This document shows positions 48,727 to 60,440 of a DNA stretch of 64,000 nt, piece by piece. This stretch comes from Centrapalus pauciflorus (lineage: Eukaryota; Streptophyta; Magnoliopsida; Asterales; Asteraceae). A program made the position numbers and the translations under genes. Every line of letters begins with the position of its first letter. The stretch's first letter is position 1. The notes under the pieces were generated by a model. It was given only the letters and a program-made list of their open reading frames with translations. It did no database searches and was not told the DNA's origin. The stretch is taken from the NCBI GenBank assembly GCA_020465985.1, contig JAANYP010007621.1, positions 62,001 through 126,000 of the forward strand, given 5' to 3'.

Positions 48727-51700
48727 ATGTCAGGATCAGGATCAGGTGATATTCCCAACAATATGACCCAACAACAAATGTTTGAAATGATGCAACAATT
48801 TCTAGCCCAACACTCAGAACAACAAAACAAAATGATGCAAGAACAGTTTCGTGCCAGAGATGAGGCCGAAGCTAAAAGACGTGAAGAAAAGAAAAATAAG
48901 AGAAAAGAAAAGCAAGTCCAGACCAATGAATCTGATTCTGATAATTCAAATCCAGAAACCCAAATAGCTCAGCCAAAAGGCTGCAAATTCAAAGATTTTA
49001 AAGCGAGCGGTGCCCTGAACTTTGAGGGTACAGTAAATCCGATTCAAGCGATGGATTGGATTAGTCATACTGAAGAAATCTTCAGGATTTCTGATTGTCT
49101 AGATTCGAAGAAAGTAAGCTATGCGTCTGCGTTGTTTGTTGGAGCTGCTCGTGCCTGGTGGAAAACCCAGCGAAGTATCTATGGTGAGGAGGTGATTCAG
49201 ACTTTAGAATGGGAGCAGTTTCTTGAAATGTTCAATGCGAAATACTGCCCGGTCGACCAGCGAGATAAGATGGAGGTACAGTTGATGCAACTGACTCAGG
49301 GAACGAAGACAGTTGATGAATACGAACACGAGTTTTCACGATTATGCGGTTACTCCTCATACCAAGTAGCTACCGAGGAACGAAAGATGAATAGATTTCG
49401 TGTAGGACTCAATCCCAGATATAGACATCCGATGAGCGCGATCAAATATAAGAGTTATCTGGAAATGGTAGAAGCAGCGAGACAGATCGAGCGAGGATAC
49501 TTAGAGTATGGTGATCAGCTTTATGCTCCGTCTACTAACCCGATGAATCCGTCTCCTCCAAAGAAACAACGATTTGGCAGATTCTTTAGGCCGAATAAGT
49601 CTCAGTCCCAACAATCTCAGCAATCCTATCAGCATAGTTCACAACCGAAAGCGCAAGCCTACTCACTGACAAACGAACCACGATTCTGCAAGAGATGCAG
49701 AAAGTCTCACATGGGACTATGTAATCCGGATGACGTTACTTGCTTCGCGTGCAACATGATCGGTCATAGTAGTGAAGAATGTCCACAGCAAGGACGTGGA
49801 TGTGCAAAATGCGGTAAGAGAGGGCACTTCATGTATCAGTGTCGTAGCGGACCACGTTATCAGTCACAGTCATCAGCTGGAGGGTCGACAGTTAAAAGTT
49901 CTGCTGCAACGCCAACTGCACGGACTCGAGCGTTCCAAATAACGGCAGAAGAGGCGAGAGAAACACCTGACGTAGTCACCGGTACGTTTCTATTAAATAC
50001 CATACCTGCTCGCGTGCTATTTGATTCTGGCGCAAGTCGTTCTTTCATATCGACTTCTTTTGCATCGAGACTATCTAAGTTCCCATCAAAGCTTCCAGTT
50101 ATATTAGACATTGAGACAGCCAGTAACAGCTATGTTATGGCTGATTCTGTATATCGAAACTGCACATTAGTCGTAGATAATATTGTATTCAACCTCGATC
50201 TTATCCCTATTCCGTTAAAAGAGTTTGACGTCATCATTGGCATGGATTGGTTAATGAACAACGAAGCTACAATTATCTGCAACCGACGAATCATCAGAAT
50301 CAAATCTTCAGACGGCCGAGTATTAGAGATCAAGGGCGAGAAGCGTAAAGGTGCTCACTGCTTTATTTCTATAGAGAAAGCTCATAAATATGTATCTAAG
50401 GGTCGTGAATCCTATCTGTGCTATGCTCTATCTGAATCCAACTCTGAAAAGAAATCTCTGTCTGATATTCCGATTGTTTGCGAGTTCCCAGACGTCTTTC
50501 CTGATGACATTTCCGGAGTGCCACCGGAACGTCAAGTCGAGTTCAGTATTGACTTGGTTCCTGGTGCGGCTCCTATTGCCAAAGCTCCATACAGACTTGC
50601 ACCTGCAGAAATGCAGGAAATGTCAAAGCAACTGCAAGATCTGTTGGAGAAGGGATTTATCCGACCGAGTTCTTCTCCGTGGGGTGCACCAGTACTATTT
50701 GTTAAAAAGAAAGACGGAACTTTCCGTATGTGCATCGATTACCGCGAGTTGAACAAGGTTACAATAAAGAATAAGTATCCTCTGCCCAGAATCGATGATC
50801 TGTTTGATCAGTTACAAGGAGCCAGTTACTTTTCGAAAATAGATCTCCGTTCTGGGTATCATCAGTTAAAAGTCAGAGATGAGGATGTTCCAAAGACAGC
50901 TTTCCGTACAAGATACGGTCATTACGAATTTCTCGTGATGCCGTTTGGATTAACGAATGCACCAGCGGCGTTCATGGACCTCATGAATCGCGTGTGCAGA
51001 CCTATGTTGGATAAATCAGTTATCGTATTCATAGACGATATTCTGATTTACTCCAAAACGGAGGCTGATCATTCTATTCATCTGCGGCAGTTGCTAGAGT
51101 TATTAAGAACAGAAAGACTCTATGCAAAGTTTTCTAAGTGCGAATTCTGGCTCAGACAGGTATAATTTCTATTATATAAGTCTTGAGCTGTTTCCTTAAC
51201 TATTCTATGATTCACATCAGAATTTGAATTTCTATCTTGATTCTTATAGATCCAGTTCCTTGGCCATATTGTTTCTGGCGAAGGGATTTCCGTTGATCCT
51301 TCAAAAGTCGAGGCTGTTCAGAAGTGGCAAACACCTCGCAATGCCTCCGAGATAAGAAGTTTCCTTGGATTGGCCGGTTATTATCGGCGATTCATAAAGG
51401 ACTTCTCAAAGATTGCTGTGCCGCTCACAATGTTAACACGAAAGAATACTCCTTTCGTTTGGTCTGATAAACAGCAAGAGGCATTTGACATTCTGAAGCA
51501 AAAGCTTATTCAAGCGCCGATTCTAGCCTTGCCAGAAGGTAATGACGATTTCGTTGTCTATAGCGATGCCTCTGGTACTGGCTTAGGATGTGTTCTGATG
51601 CAAAGGGGAAAAGTAATTGCCTACGCTTCAAGGCAATTAAAAGACTACGAGAAAAGTGCACCAACTCATGACCTTGAGTTGGCTGCCGTTACCTTTGCTT

Positions 51701-53391
51701 TGAAAATCTGGCGTCACTATCTATATGGGACTCGGTGTCAGCTCTACACCGATCACAAGAGTCTCAAACATCTTTTCACTCAAAAAGATCTGAACATGAA
51801 ACAGCGTCGATCCTTGGAGCTTATCAAGGATTATGACTGTGAGATCTTATATCATCCCGTCAAAGCAAATGTTGTCGCGGATGCATTGAGCAGAAAGGTG
51901 TATCCAGAAAAGTGTTGCTATGCCTTAACTCCTGTAATATTCTCTTCAGATCTTGTTGAAGATATTCGAGTTGCTCAAGCCGAAGCTATGAAAGAAGAGA
52001 ATATTGATTCTGAAAATCTTAAAGGGCAACTGCAATCATTAACTCTGAACCATTTGGGACTTTACTGTCTCCAGGGAAACCGAATCTGGGTTCCTGAATA
52101 TGGTTCTATTCGTAGCACTCTTCTATCCGAAGCTCATCAGTCCAAGTTATCCATTCATCCTGGCAGCTCAAAGATGTATTTTGATCTGAAAGCTGACTAC
52201 TGGTGGCCAGGAATGAAGAAGGACATTGGAAGATGTGTTGAAAGCTGCAGAGTATGTCAGATGGTTAAGGCAGAACATCAGAAACCCTTCGGGGATATGC
52301 AACCACTGCCAGTTCCTGAATGGAAGTGGGAGCATATAACTATGGATTTCATTACAAAGCTGCCAAAGACCAAAAGACAGCACGACTCCATCTGGGTAGT
52401 CGTTGATCGTTTAACGAAATCAGCACATTTTATTCCGATGAAAGAAACTTATTCTCTCGATAGATTGGCGCAGCTGTACATCACTGAAATTATTTCACGA
52501 CACGGGGTGCCAAAGTCTATCGTTTCTGATCGTGATAGTCGCTTCACATCCAGATTCTGGCAGGCATTACAAGAAGGGATGGGTACTCGGATTTCTATGA
52601 GTACTGCTTATCATCCGAATGCAGATGGCCAGAGTGAGCGTACTATCTTAACTCTTGAAGATATGCTTCGTGCCTGCGTTCTTGATTTAGGTGGTAACTG
52701 GGATGACCACTTGCCGTTGGTCGAATTTTCATACAATAACAGTTATCATTCAACGATCAAGATGACTCCTTTTGAAGCTTTGTACGGAAGAAAGTGCAGA
52801 ACTCCTACCTGTTGGCGTGAAACAGGCGAATCGCCAATAGCAGGACCTGCCCTTCTACAGTTGACTCACGAAAAGATTCAACTCGTTAGAAGAAATATTC
52901 TTGAAGCTCAGAGCAGGCAGAAGTCATATTATGATAACCGGCATAGATCAATAAGCTTTGCGGTTAACGATTGGGTGATGTTGAAAGTATCCCCAATGAA
53001 GAATGTGGTGAGATTCATAAAGAGAAACAAGCTAGCTCCAAGATTTATTGGTCCGTTCAAGATTGTGGAAAAGATTGGAAATCAGTCCTATCGTCTTGAT
53101 CTACCAGCGGACTTAGCTGGAATACATCCTGTATTCCATGTTAGTCATTTGAGAAAGAGCTTAGCTGACGAAAGAGAAGTACAGATACCACACGTTAACC
53201 TACAGATAGATGAGAAGCTTCGCGTGGTTGAAAAGCCAGAACGTATTCTGGACTCGAAGACCAAAAAGCTTCGGAATAAAGAGATACAGATGGTGCTTGT
53301 CCAATGGAAACACCACAAAGGTTCGCATCAGTCTTGGGAATCGAGAGATGTAATGAAAGCTACATATCCAAGTCTGTTCGAATCTAGCTAA
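48727..53391 (+). CDS. Gypsy-2 gag-pol polyprotein with 90-bp intron-like interruption
   Basis: Spliced at 51160-51249 it encodes about 1524 residues; unspliced, translation stops two codons into the intron, giving 812 residues. Approximate domains: gag core 95-260 (..WWKTQRSIYGEE..), zinc knuckles at ~339-352 (CFACNMIGHSSEEC) and ~359-372 (CAKCGKRGHFMYQC), and protease DSG near 435. RT follows from ~600 with FVKKKDGTFRMCIDYRE and the catalytic FIDD near 770. RNase H begins near 909 (YSDASGTGLGCVLMQ). Integrase runs from ~1110 with HPGS..WWPG, CRVCQ and the triad context MDFITKL, VSDRDSRFTS and DGQSERT. The tail from ~1487 (VLVQWKHHKGSHQSWE) is chromodomain-like. All catalytic motifs are intact, unlike Gypsy-1. 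The ATG at 48727 is the first after a splice acceptor. Confidence 0.95.
51160..51249 (+). other. Candidate intron inside Gypsy-2 pol
   Basis: After FWLRQ, CAG|GTATAATTTC opens 90 bp of U-rich sequence with a TAA in the first codons. It ends TTGATTCTTATAG|ATC, where the frame resumes as IQFLGHIVS. Boundaries are in phase 0. In Gypsy-1 the same place reads FWLREVQFLGHVVS with no gap, so the 90 bp is extra. Composition and the CTGATTC/CTTAACT possible branch sequences fit a plant intron. Confidence 0.8.
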
Positions 53392-53428
53392 CTTCGGGGA
53401 CGAAGTTTGTGCGTGGTGGAGCCCATTC

Positions 53429-54507
53429 TGTAACAACCTAACTTGTGCCAAGCTTGTAAATATCTGATTTTGAGATAATAATGTAATTTTATTTACATTA
53501 TTTATGATGTAATGTATTAAGTTTGAAATTATATGACTCTTTAAAATTAATTGAATATTTATATTATAAATCATTAAAGATGACCAAAATAAAAGAGATG
53601 TAAAATACAAAAGTTTAGTGGGTTAAACAACAAATATAATTAAATAATATATATAAACCGAAATAATGATCATTTAAGATCATTAACTAAAATTTACTTC
53701 TCTCTCTACTCTCTCTCTACACATATCCGGCAACCTCATAAAACTATCAAGAAATTCAAGAAATTTGTGTTTAATTGAGGATTGAAGACAACAAGAAGTT
53801 ACAAACAACATCAAGCAACATTAATCTGCAAGAAATTAAGGTAATTCTTGACTTAAATCTCAAGTATTCAAGAGTTGGTTCGGTTTTATTAAAAACCGAA
53901 ACCAAGTGATTTAAATGTAAAGATTTCAAGTTGCATGTATAAGAATTTTGTAAATTATGTTAAAACTAAGTTGAAAGATGAAACAGAAACAAAATTTGTG
54001 GAATAGATCATCCAAAATAATGAAGAAATCGGAATTTTGGACAAAACATGTTCTTGGCAAAAATATGAATATTTGGATGATTTTGATCAAATTATAGTGT
54101 TTTTGATAGGGGAAAATGTATAAAATTAACCCAATTATGATAACAAATCATAATCTTAAATTGCATGTTAATAAAATGCGTTTTTAGTAATTTTTGTAAA
54201 ATATCCGTATGAATATCACCAAGAACATGAAGAACAAATCTGGAAAATTATGAACACGAAGGATCCGAATTCGGATATGTCCGAATTCGGATAATGCACC
54301 ATTTCGGTTCCTAAGTACTAATTTCGGATGATATACTATTTCGGATGCCTTTTAAATTCGGTTGTGTCATGATCCGAATTCAGGTTATGCTATTTCGGAT
54401 GGTGCCCAATCCGGATTGATCCGAATCCGGGTCCCCAGTCCGGATGGATCCGAATCCGGATTGATCCGGATCCAATTATTATATTTTGATATTTTAGCTA
54501 AATAAAT

Positions 54508-54581
<74 letters not shown>

Positions 54582-55909
54582 TATTTAAATAGATAACTTT
54601 TGGAGAATTTAAAAGAATAAAGAATATGAGCAAACAAAAGATTGATGAACTATAAAGTTATCAGAATCAGATAGAATTAAAGAATTTATGACCAAAAGAT
54701 GATGACATTGATAAGATAAGTTATCAGATATCAGACTCAGATAAAATACAAGAATTTGAAGACTAAATTGATGATGATAAAGATGATGAAAATGACATGA
54801 TATTATCATGAATGATTTTGAACAGGTTCAGTATATTCTGAACAAAGATTTACAGATTTAAAGACTTAAAAGCGGGTCAGAGACTTAAACTGACAGATTA
54901 CAGATTGACAAAATCCTGAGATAACTCAGGTGGCAGATTCTTATATCTGTTTGACCAAGACCCAGATCGGTGAGTTATAGATATTCAAATTGAACATGCA
55001 AAGATCCGTTTGAGATATATTGATGCTGTTACATTATTTGACATTCATTTATCAGCTGGATTGAGACCTGTGCACACCATGGATGGGTGTTGCCCAGTGA
55101 ATCATGATAGCTATTTGCTTATCATTTCATATTGCATTTATTAACGCTTCAGACTTTGCTTTATGATTTGTTGCTATCATGACTCCTAAGACTTATGCTT
55201 ATTTCATTGATCAGACTTGATAAGATTTATTCAGCTTGACTAGCCCTTATGGTCTATTGTTCTAGACCCGGCTATTTCACCAGTTCTCACGAACTTGGTA
55301 ATGACCTCCGATGTTCGTCCATGTTGACCTACTGGTAGCTAGCCCAGTATGTGGCTGATCCCCACGATATAAGCGTGAGTGTGGTTTGAACATCATCCGA
55401 TCTTAAGATACTATATCTCAATCATGATGAGGGCTGTAGCGGCAGCCAAGACTTATCACGCTTAGATTTATGACTCCGCTTGACACGCATGTTAATATTG
55501 AAAATCTATAAACTCACTAAGCTTTGCTTACAGATGTTGCTTTAAAATTTTACAGGAAAAGCCAAAGGAAAATCACCTGCAGGACCTAGTATTTAGGTCA
55601 TTCAAGATCCAAGTTTTGAAGCTTTCCTAGACCACTTCTCAACAAACTTTCTGGTACTGATTGGAAGACAGCTAATGTGGTGGTTCTGGGTAGACTTGAT
55701 GTGATGATTGATGTTATGATTAGATTAGATATTACCCTTTTTATAACTTTAATTTGAAATATGTGATCTGTATCCTAATATGTATTGTACAGGTAATTTT
55801 ATTTTTATTTTCCGCAATTTAATTACCCTATCTTAGTATGATTGATATCATATTGCATGAATTGGGACCTAGATTGGTGAGCACTGCCCCGTAAGGGGTG
55901 GTTTTCACA
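53429..55909 (+). repeat. Gypsy-2 3' LTR
   Basis: 2481 bp, nearly identical to the 5' copy; the 28-bp length difference comes from a longer TA tract (54510-54579) less one T-run base. Preceded by CTTCGGGGACGAAG and a purine-rich GTGGTGGAG stretch. Confidence 0.96.
54510..54579. repeat. TA microsatellite in Gypsy-2 3' LTR
   Basis: About 35 TA units; the 5' LTR has about 20. The two were identical at insertion, so this gives a direct view of microsatellite change since then (or assembly slippage). Confidence 0.9.
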
Positions 55910-55914
55910 AAAAA

Positions 55915-56048
55915 CGTGAAAAACAACAAAGTATTTCCCGGATCCCAATTTGATAAGCTCGAAAAACACCAAAAACTTGTGAGATTAACCGTCCAAAAGC
56001 GTCAAGAAACCTAGGATGTATCCTTATGAACACGAAGAACACCCCTCT
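55915..56048 (-). other. Copia-1 leader, PBS-proximal part
   Basis: 134 bp between the Copia-1 PBS and the Gypsy-2 insertion; matches 36266-36409 in Copia-2. Confidence 0.85.
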
Positions 56049-56061
56049 GGCTCTGATACCA
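56049..56061 (-). other. Copia-1 primer binding site, tRNA-Met
   Basis: Minus-strand TGGTATCAGAGCC, two bases inside the 5' LTR. Confidence 0.92.
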
Positions 56062-56063
56062 CT

Positions 56064-56701
56064 TGTAAGGTCTTGACTCTACAGATCTATCTATACGCGA
56101 CACCGTCAACGAGTGCGGAATCCTCGTTAACGGCTTGACGGAAACAACTCTCACACGGAACACGGAGACTATCAACACGCTGTACGGACGAACACGAACG
56201 CACCTACGAGATGATTCTCTCCGAAAGAACACTCACAAAGCTTATAAACTCGAGATCGCTCTTTTGCTTAATCTCACACAAATTTTGCAAAAGTCCCCTA
56301 ATGATTCGAGTTAATCCCTAATTATAGAGGCTCATTCGAGTTTGTCATGGGCCAAACTCGAATCAGGCCCAAGGCCCATTCGAGTTTGTCCCCTTGACAC
56401 TCTCGAATCTACCCTATATATCACATTCGAATCTGCCTTTATGTTAAATTCGAATTTGTCACTAAATTCGAATTTCTCATGTTCAACTTATATTTGATTA
56501 TATGATTCAACTTATATTTGACTTAATCTTTGGATTTTATGTTTGAACTTCTTGTAATACATTACATCAAGTTCAAACACACAATCAATAACTATCAAAC
56601 ATATATAAACACATACATCAAATATCCAATACTTTGTAATATTCCTTGAACCAAAATGCTAGTACACTTAGACTGCTATCGTCACACAGGGTGTATCAAC
56701 A
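56064..56701 (-). repeat. Copia-1 5' LTR
   Basis: 638 bp, partner of 28526-29163; plus-strand ends TGTAAGGTC and GTATCAACA. Followed by GATGT. Confidence 0.95.
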
Positions 56702-56706
56702 GATGT

Positions 56707-58310
56707 GCAAATTGCTAATCCTGCAGATGAAACTAGGGTTTTTAAGAGGATTTACGTATGTCTGGGTGCACTAAAAGAGGGGTTTAAGGCAGGGTTAAGA
56801 GACCTGTTCGGGTTGTATGGTGCTTTTATGAAAGGCCTGTTTCCTAGACAAATTCTTACAGCAGTTACTATTAATGCAAACAATGGTATATATTTAGTGG
56901 CTTATGCCATTGTGGAGGCAGAAACTATTCAATTTTGGGTTTAGTTTCTAAAATGTCTTGGAGAAGATCTTTATCTACCAACCAACTCAAATTTCACATT
57001 CATTTCTGATAGACAGAAGGTATGTTAACCATTTTATTGTTATCTTAATAATATAGCTTTAAAACCTGATAAAACCCAATCTTAATTTTACAAGGTATCA
57101 TACAAGCTATAGAAAAAGTCTTTCCATGTGCAGAGCATAGATTTTGCCTTAGGCATAACACAAGAACATGAAGCAATCATGGAAAGGAAGAGCATACAAA
57201 GATCTACTCTGGAAAGCTGCAACAACAACCACTGTCCAACACTTTCATCAAGCAATCCTAAAGAACTTCAAAAAGGAAGCAGTTGACTGGCTTAACCAGA
57301 TTCCACCTCAACATTGGTCTAGATCTCACTTCTCAGGTACTTCTTATAACTATAATCTACTTAAAACCCAATTATGATGATATCTGTTTTTACTAAATAT
57401 TTGTAATATTGGCAAACCCAGTATGTGTGGCAGGGAGATGTCACTCAGATGTGTTGTTGAATAACTTATGTGAGGTGTTTAATAGCAAACTAGTTGATGG
57501 TAGGGATAAACCTATCATTACAACCTTAGAATTTGTTAGGGAATACTTGATGAAAAGAATCATGAATGTCATTAGGGTGATAGAAAAGAGTGAAGAACCC
57601 CTAACACCAACTGCCACAACCTTGTTTGATATCACCAAAAAAAAGGCAAGGGATTATAATGTTTTGTGGAATGGAGGGTTTAAATATCAAGTGGGTGGAC
57701 CATGGAATGGCCAATATGTTGTTGATGTCAAAGAAAAAGATTGTAGTTGTAGGAGATGGGAACTAACAGGCATGCCTTACAAACATGCTGTTGCAACAAT
57801 ATGGAATATGGCATTGAATGGACAAGAAGTTGGGGTGCCTGAATCTTGGGTTCATCCATGTTATTGGCTTGATACTTGAAAAAAGGTCTATAGTTTTAAG
57901 ATTAACCCAATCAAGGGTAGGATAACGTAGCCTAAATCTCAATGTCCAAGCGTATTGCTCCCACCATTGCATCATAAACAAGTGGGGAGACCAAAAAAGA
58001 AGAGAAAGAAAGGGTTGCAAGAATGTGATGATGCAACAACAACAAGTGAAGGAATGGTTAAAGGTGGAAAGCTGTCAAGATCTTTGAAGACAGTTACATG
58101 TACCAAGTGTGGTAAGCAAGACCACAATTCAAGAACATGCAAGGGCCAGGTTTCAGGTAATTTTAACATGCTATTTATTTCATTGATTGACTTCTCTGTA
58201 CTAATCTTAAGAAATCTCATTTTCCATTATTTTAGGTACACAACAGGTGACTAACATTGCTGGTACACAACAGGGGACTAACAGACAAGGTTGATGCTGG
58301 AGCAAATATT
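56707..58310 (+). pseudogene. MuDR-type MULE transposase, catalytic and C-terminal half
   Basis: Continues the frame broken at 28525: ..ETRVFKRIYVCLGALKEGFK.. then the MULE catalytic core. The expected GLDGAF aspartate is TAT (Tyr) at 56816-56818, and the conserved FWxWFL Trp is TAG at 56942-56944. FISDRQK ends an exon at 57019; the intron runs 57020-57094. After GIIQAIEKVFPCAEHRFC the frame breaks at a TGA. A second GT-AG intron (about 57337-57430) leads to the C-terminal part. There a SWIM finger has CSCRRW at 57742-57759 but Tyr in place of the third Cys (..GMPYKHAV). A GRPKKKRKK basic run and a CCHC knuckle (CTKCGKQDHNSRTC, near 58100) close the protein. Clearly inactive. Confidence 0.88.
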
Positions 58311-58592
58311 TGAAAAGAGTAATAGTTTCGAGGGGTTTAGTGTTTTGTTTGGATGTTAAACTAATATTTTTGGTTTGTACTTGGATAAGTGGTTTGTACT
58401 TGTGTTTTGGTTGGATGTTGAACTATTTTCTAGTATCTATGGAACTTATGTAATGCTTTGTACTTGGATAATCATCCTTCTTTTTGCTGGTATGTATGTC
58501 ATTACATACTCCACTTGTAGTTGGAGCTTATATATAAAGGGGAGCCAAATTTTTTTCTACTAAAAAAAAGCATCCTAAGGGTTTAACACTCA

Positions 58593-58964
58593 GAGGGTGT
58601 TTGGATTTGCGTTTGAAAAAATGCTCTAGCGTTTTGGAAACTAATAATCAGATAATAACATGAACAAAAAATACTGCCATAAATTTAGTGTTTGGTTTGG
58701 CTTCTGCTGCTTTTTATTATAATTGTCAAATAATCAGTTTTTATAGTGTTTGGATTTGCGTTTTAATTTGTAAAATGACCAAATAATCACTTATTAAGCT
58801 AATAAGCTAAATTTTTAACTTATTAAAAAGTGTGGTAGGATTAACTCTAAATGCAAATAATCACTTATTAATGTATGCAATCCAAACACTTTAAACCAAT
58901 TATTTGCGTTATTGTAACGTAATAAACTAATGATCTCATTCATAACGCAAAACCAAACACCCTC
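58593..58964 (-). mobile_element. Tourist-like MITE, inverted copy of the 23657 family
   Basis: 372 bp, tips GAGGGTGTTTGG and CCAAACACCCTC; reverse orientation to the copy at 23657-24029 with the same internal blocks. The flanks TCA and TAA make an imperfect 3-bp duplication. It lies just 3' of the MULE transposase. Confidence 0.78.
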
Positions 58965-59051
58965 TAACCCCTATTATAACACCTTTTTTTTTATTATCTA
59001 TAGGTTATAGATAGTTACTAATATTAACTAAATAAATAATTTTAATAATTA

Positions 59052-59576
59052 TGTTAGTGCATCCTGTGTGACGATAGCAGTCTAAATATAGTTGATATTT
59101 TGTAATAGTCAATTTGTTCGTAATTGCATATTAATACGTGTTTGATATATGTTTATTATATATTTGATATATGTTTGATATTGATTGTATGTATGTTTGA
59201 ACTTGGTTGTAATTGATGTTTTACAATAAGTTCAAACATAAGTTCAAAGATAAGTTCAAAGATAAGTTCAAAGGTAAGTTCAAAGTCACTAGTTCGAACT
59301 TATGAATGACAAGTTCGAAGGGCCTTGGGCTTGTCCAGAGCAAGTTCGAATCAGGGGTTATAATTAAGGGTTAATTCGTTTTAATTAACAACTTTTGCAA
59401 AACTCGAGCAGAGATTAAGGCAGAGGCGATCTCGAACTTGCAAGGCGATTTTGTGTTTGTTCTTGGAGAGAATCACGTGTCGAGGCGTTCTAGTGTTCGT
59501 CTATCATCGTGTGTGTCTCCGTGTTTCATGTGCGTGGTCTTTCCGTCCAACTGCTAACGAGGATTCCGTAAGTTTG
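59052..59576 (+). repeat. Diverged, truncated LTR related to Copia-1/2, opposite orientation
   Basis: Begins TGTTAGTGCATCCTGTGTGACGATAG, matching the minus-strand start of the Copia-1 LTR, and ends near GCTAACGAGGATTCCG, a conserved block close to the other LTR end. The last ~60 bp and any PBS are missing. Internal AAGTTCAAA(G/C)AT repeats occur at 59228-59290. Confidence 0.6.
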
Positions 59577-59934
59577 ACAATCAGCTCAGACTTTGAAAAT
59601 TGTTCAAACATCATTATGAATTGCAGAAAAATGAACTTCCAAGATCTTTTATGGACTTATGAAAATTTGAATGAATCTTGATTGAATAAAACTGAATCTT
59701 GAATGATTAATTTGTTAAAAATCAGCTCTGATTTGACTTTTTGACGTTGAAATTTTAGATTTTCTGCAGAAAAATGCCCATAACTTTTTTCCGGAGTGGA
59801 ATTGGGCCTCGAAAATTTACCGAACCGGCTACGCCTGTTCTAGAAATGTAGATCTCTTTTCAAGCTTCGATTTGGCGTATGGTAGGCCTTCTAACGATGT
59901 TCCAGTCAAAAGTTATGGTGAATTTAAGCAGCAA

Positions 59935-60440
59935 AGGTCAAATACTCAAAACTCGAATGATATTGGATGAAACTCGAATGTATAAGAATCAAACTCGATT
60001 GATGAAGACTCAAACTCGAATAAAGAATCACCAAACTCGAATGAATAAGTATAAAACTCGAATGATTGAGTATGAAACTCGAATGAACAAGAATGAAACT
60101 CGAATGAAGAAGGTATTAAATTCGATCAATTAAGCTTGAAACTCGATCAATTAAACATGAAACTCGAATGATTAAGGCTTAAAACTCGAATCATAAGGCA
60201 TGAAACTCGATGAATGTATTATCAAACTCGAAATAAGCATATATCAAACTCGAATGAAGCATTCAGCAAACTCGAATGAAGCATTCATCAAACTCGAATA
60301 AAGCTTTCATAAAACTCGAATGCCTTCTTTATAAAACTCGAATGCCTTCTTTATAAAACTCGAATGCCTTCTTTATAAAACTCGAATGCCTTCTTAATAA
60401 AACTCGAATGCCTTCTTTATAAAACTCGAATGACACTATG
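59935..60440. repeat. Array of AAACTCGAATG units
   Basis: About two dozen copies of AAACTCGAATG or close variants at roughly 17-25 bp spacing. The last part (60310-60430) is a regular tandem of about 22 bp (AAAACTCGAATGCCTTCTTT). The same TCGAA core is scattered through the Copia-1/2 LTRs and leaders, so this is probably the expanded leader of a related copia element. Confidence 0.85.

Larger units (their letters stand above)
46075..55909 (+). mobile_element. Gypsy-2: young, coding-intact Tekay-like Ty3/gypsy retrotransposon
   Basis: LTRs at 46075-48527 and 53429-55909 flank PBS and gag-pol on the plus strand. AAAAA is duplicated at 46070-46074 and 55910-55914, and the empty site is visible as GATCAAAAACGTG in the Copia-2 leader. 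Apart from TA-repeat length, I see only one substitution (ACCACTTCGG or ACCATTTCGG) and a small T-run difference between LTRs, making this the youngest insertion in the window. Gag-pol is open except for a 90-bp GT-AG interruption. It is the one element here that might still move. Confidence 0.97.
28526..56701 (-). mobile_element. Copia-1: ~13-kb SIRE-type copia retrotransposon, split by two later insertions
   Basis: LTRs at 28526-29163 and 56064-56701 are both 638 bp. They flank minus-strand PBS, gag, pol, a long spacer, an extra ORF and a purine tract. The insertion carries a perfect duplication GATGT (28521-28525 and 56702-56706), and removing it restores the transposase frame. Subtracting Copia-2 and Gypsy-2 leaves about 13.1 kb. 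About ten substitutions separate the LTRs (near 98% identity by eye). Order PR-IN-RT-RNase H is copia; a two-knuckle gag and an extra 3' ORF fit the SIRE/Maximus lineage. Confidence 0.93.

Noticed and set aside
54385..54633. 82-codon frame in the Gypsy-2 3' LTR
   Set aside because: Mostly a TA-repeat translation plus the CCGGAT motif field.
48727..55909. CRISPR arrays, tRNA or rRNA genes
   Set aside because: The TGGTATCAGAGC sites are retroelement primer binding sites, not tRNA genes; no rRNA or spaced identical direct repeats of CRISPR type were seen anywhere in the window.
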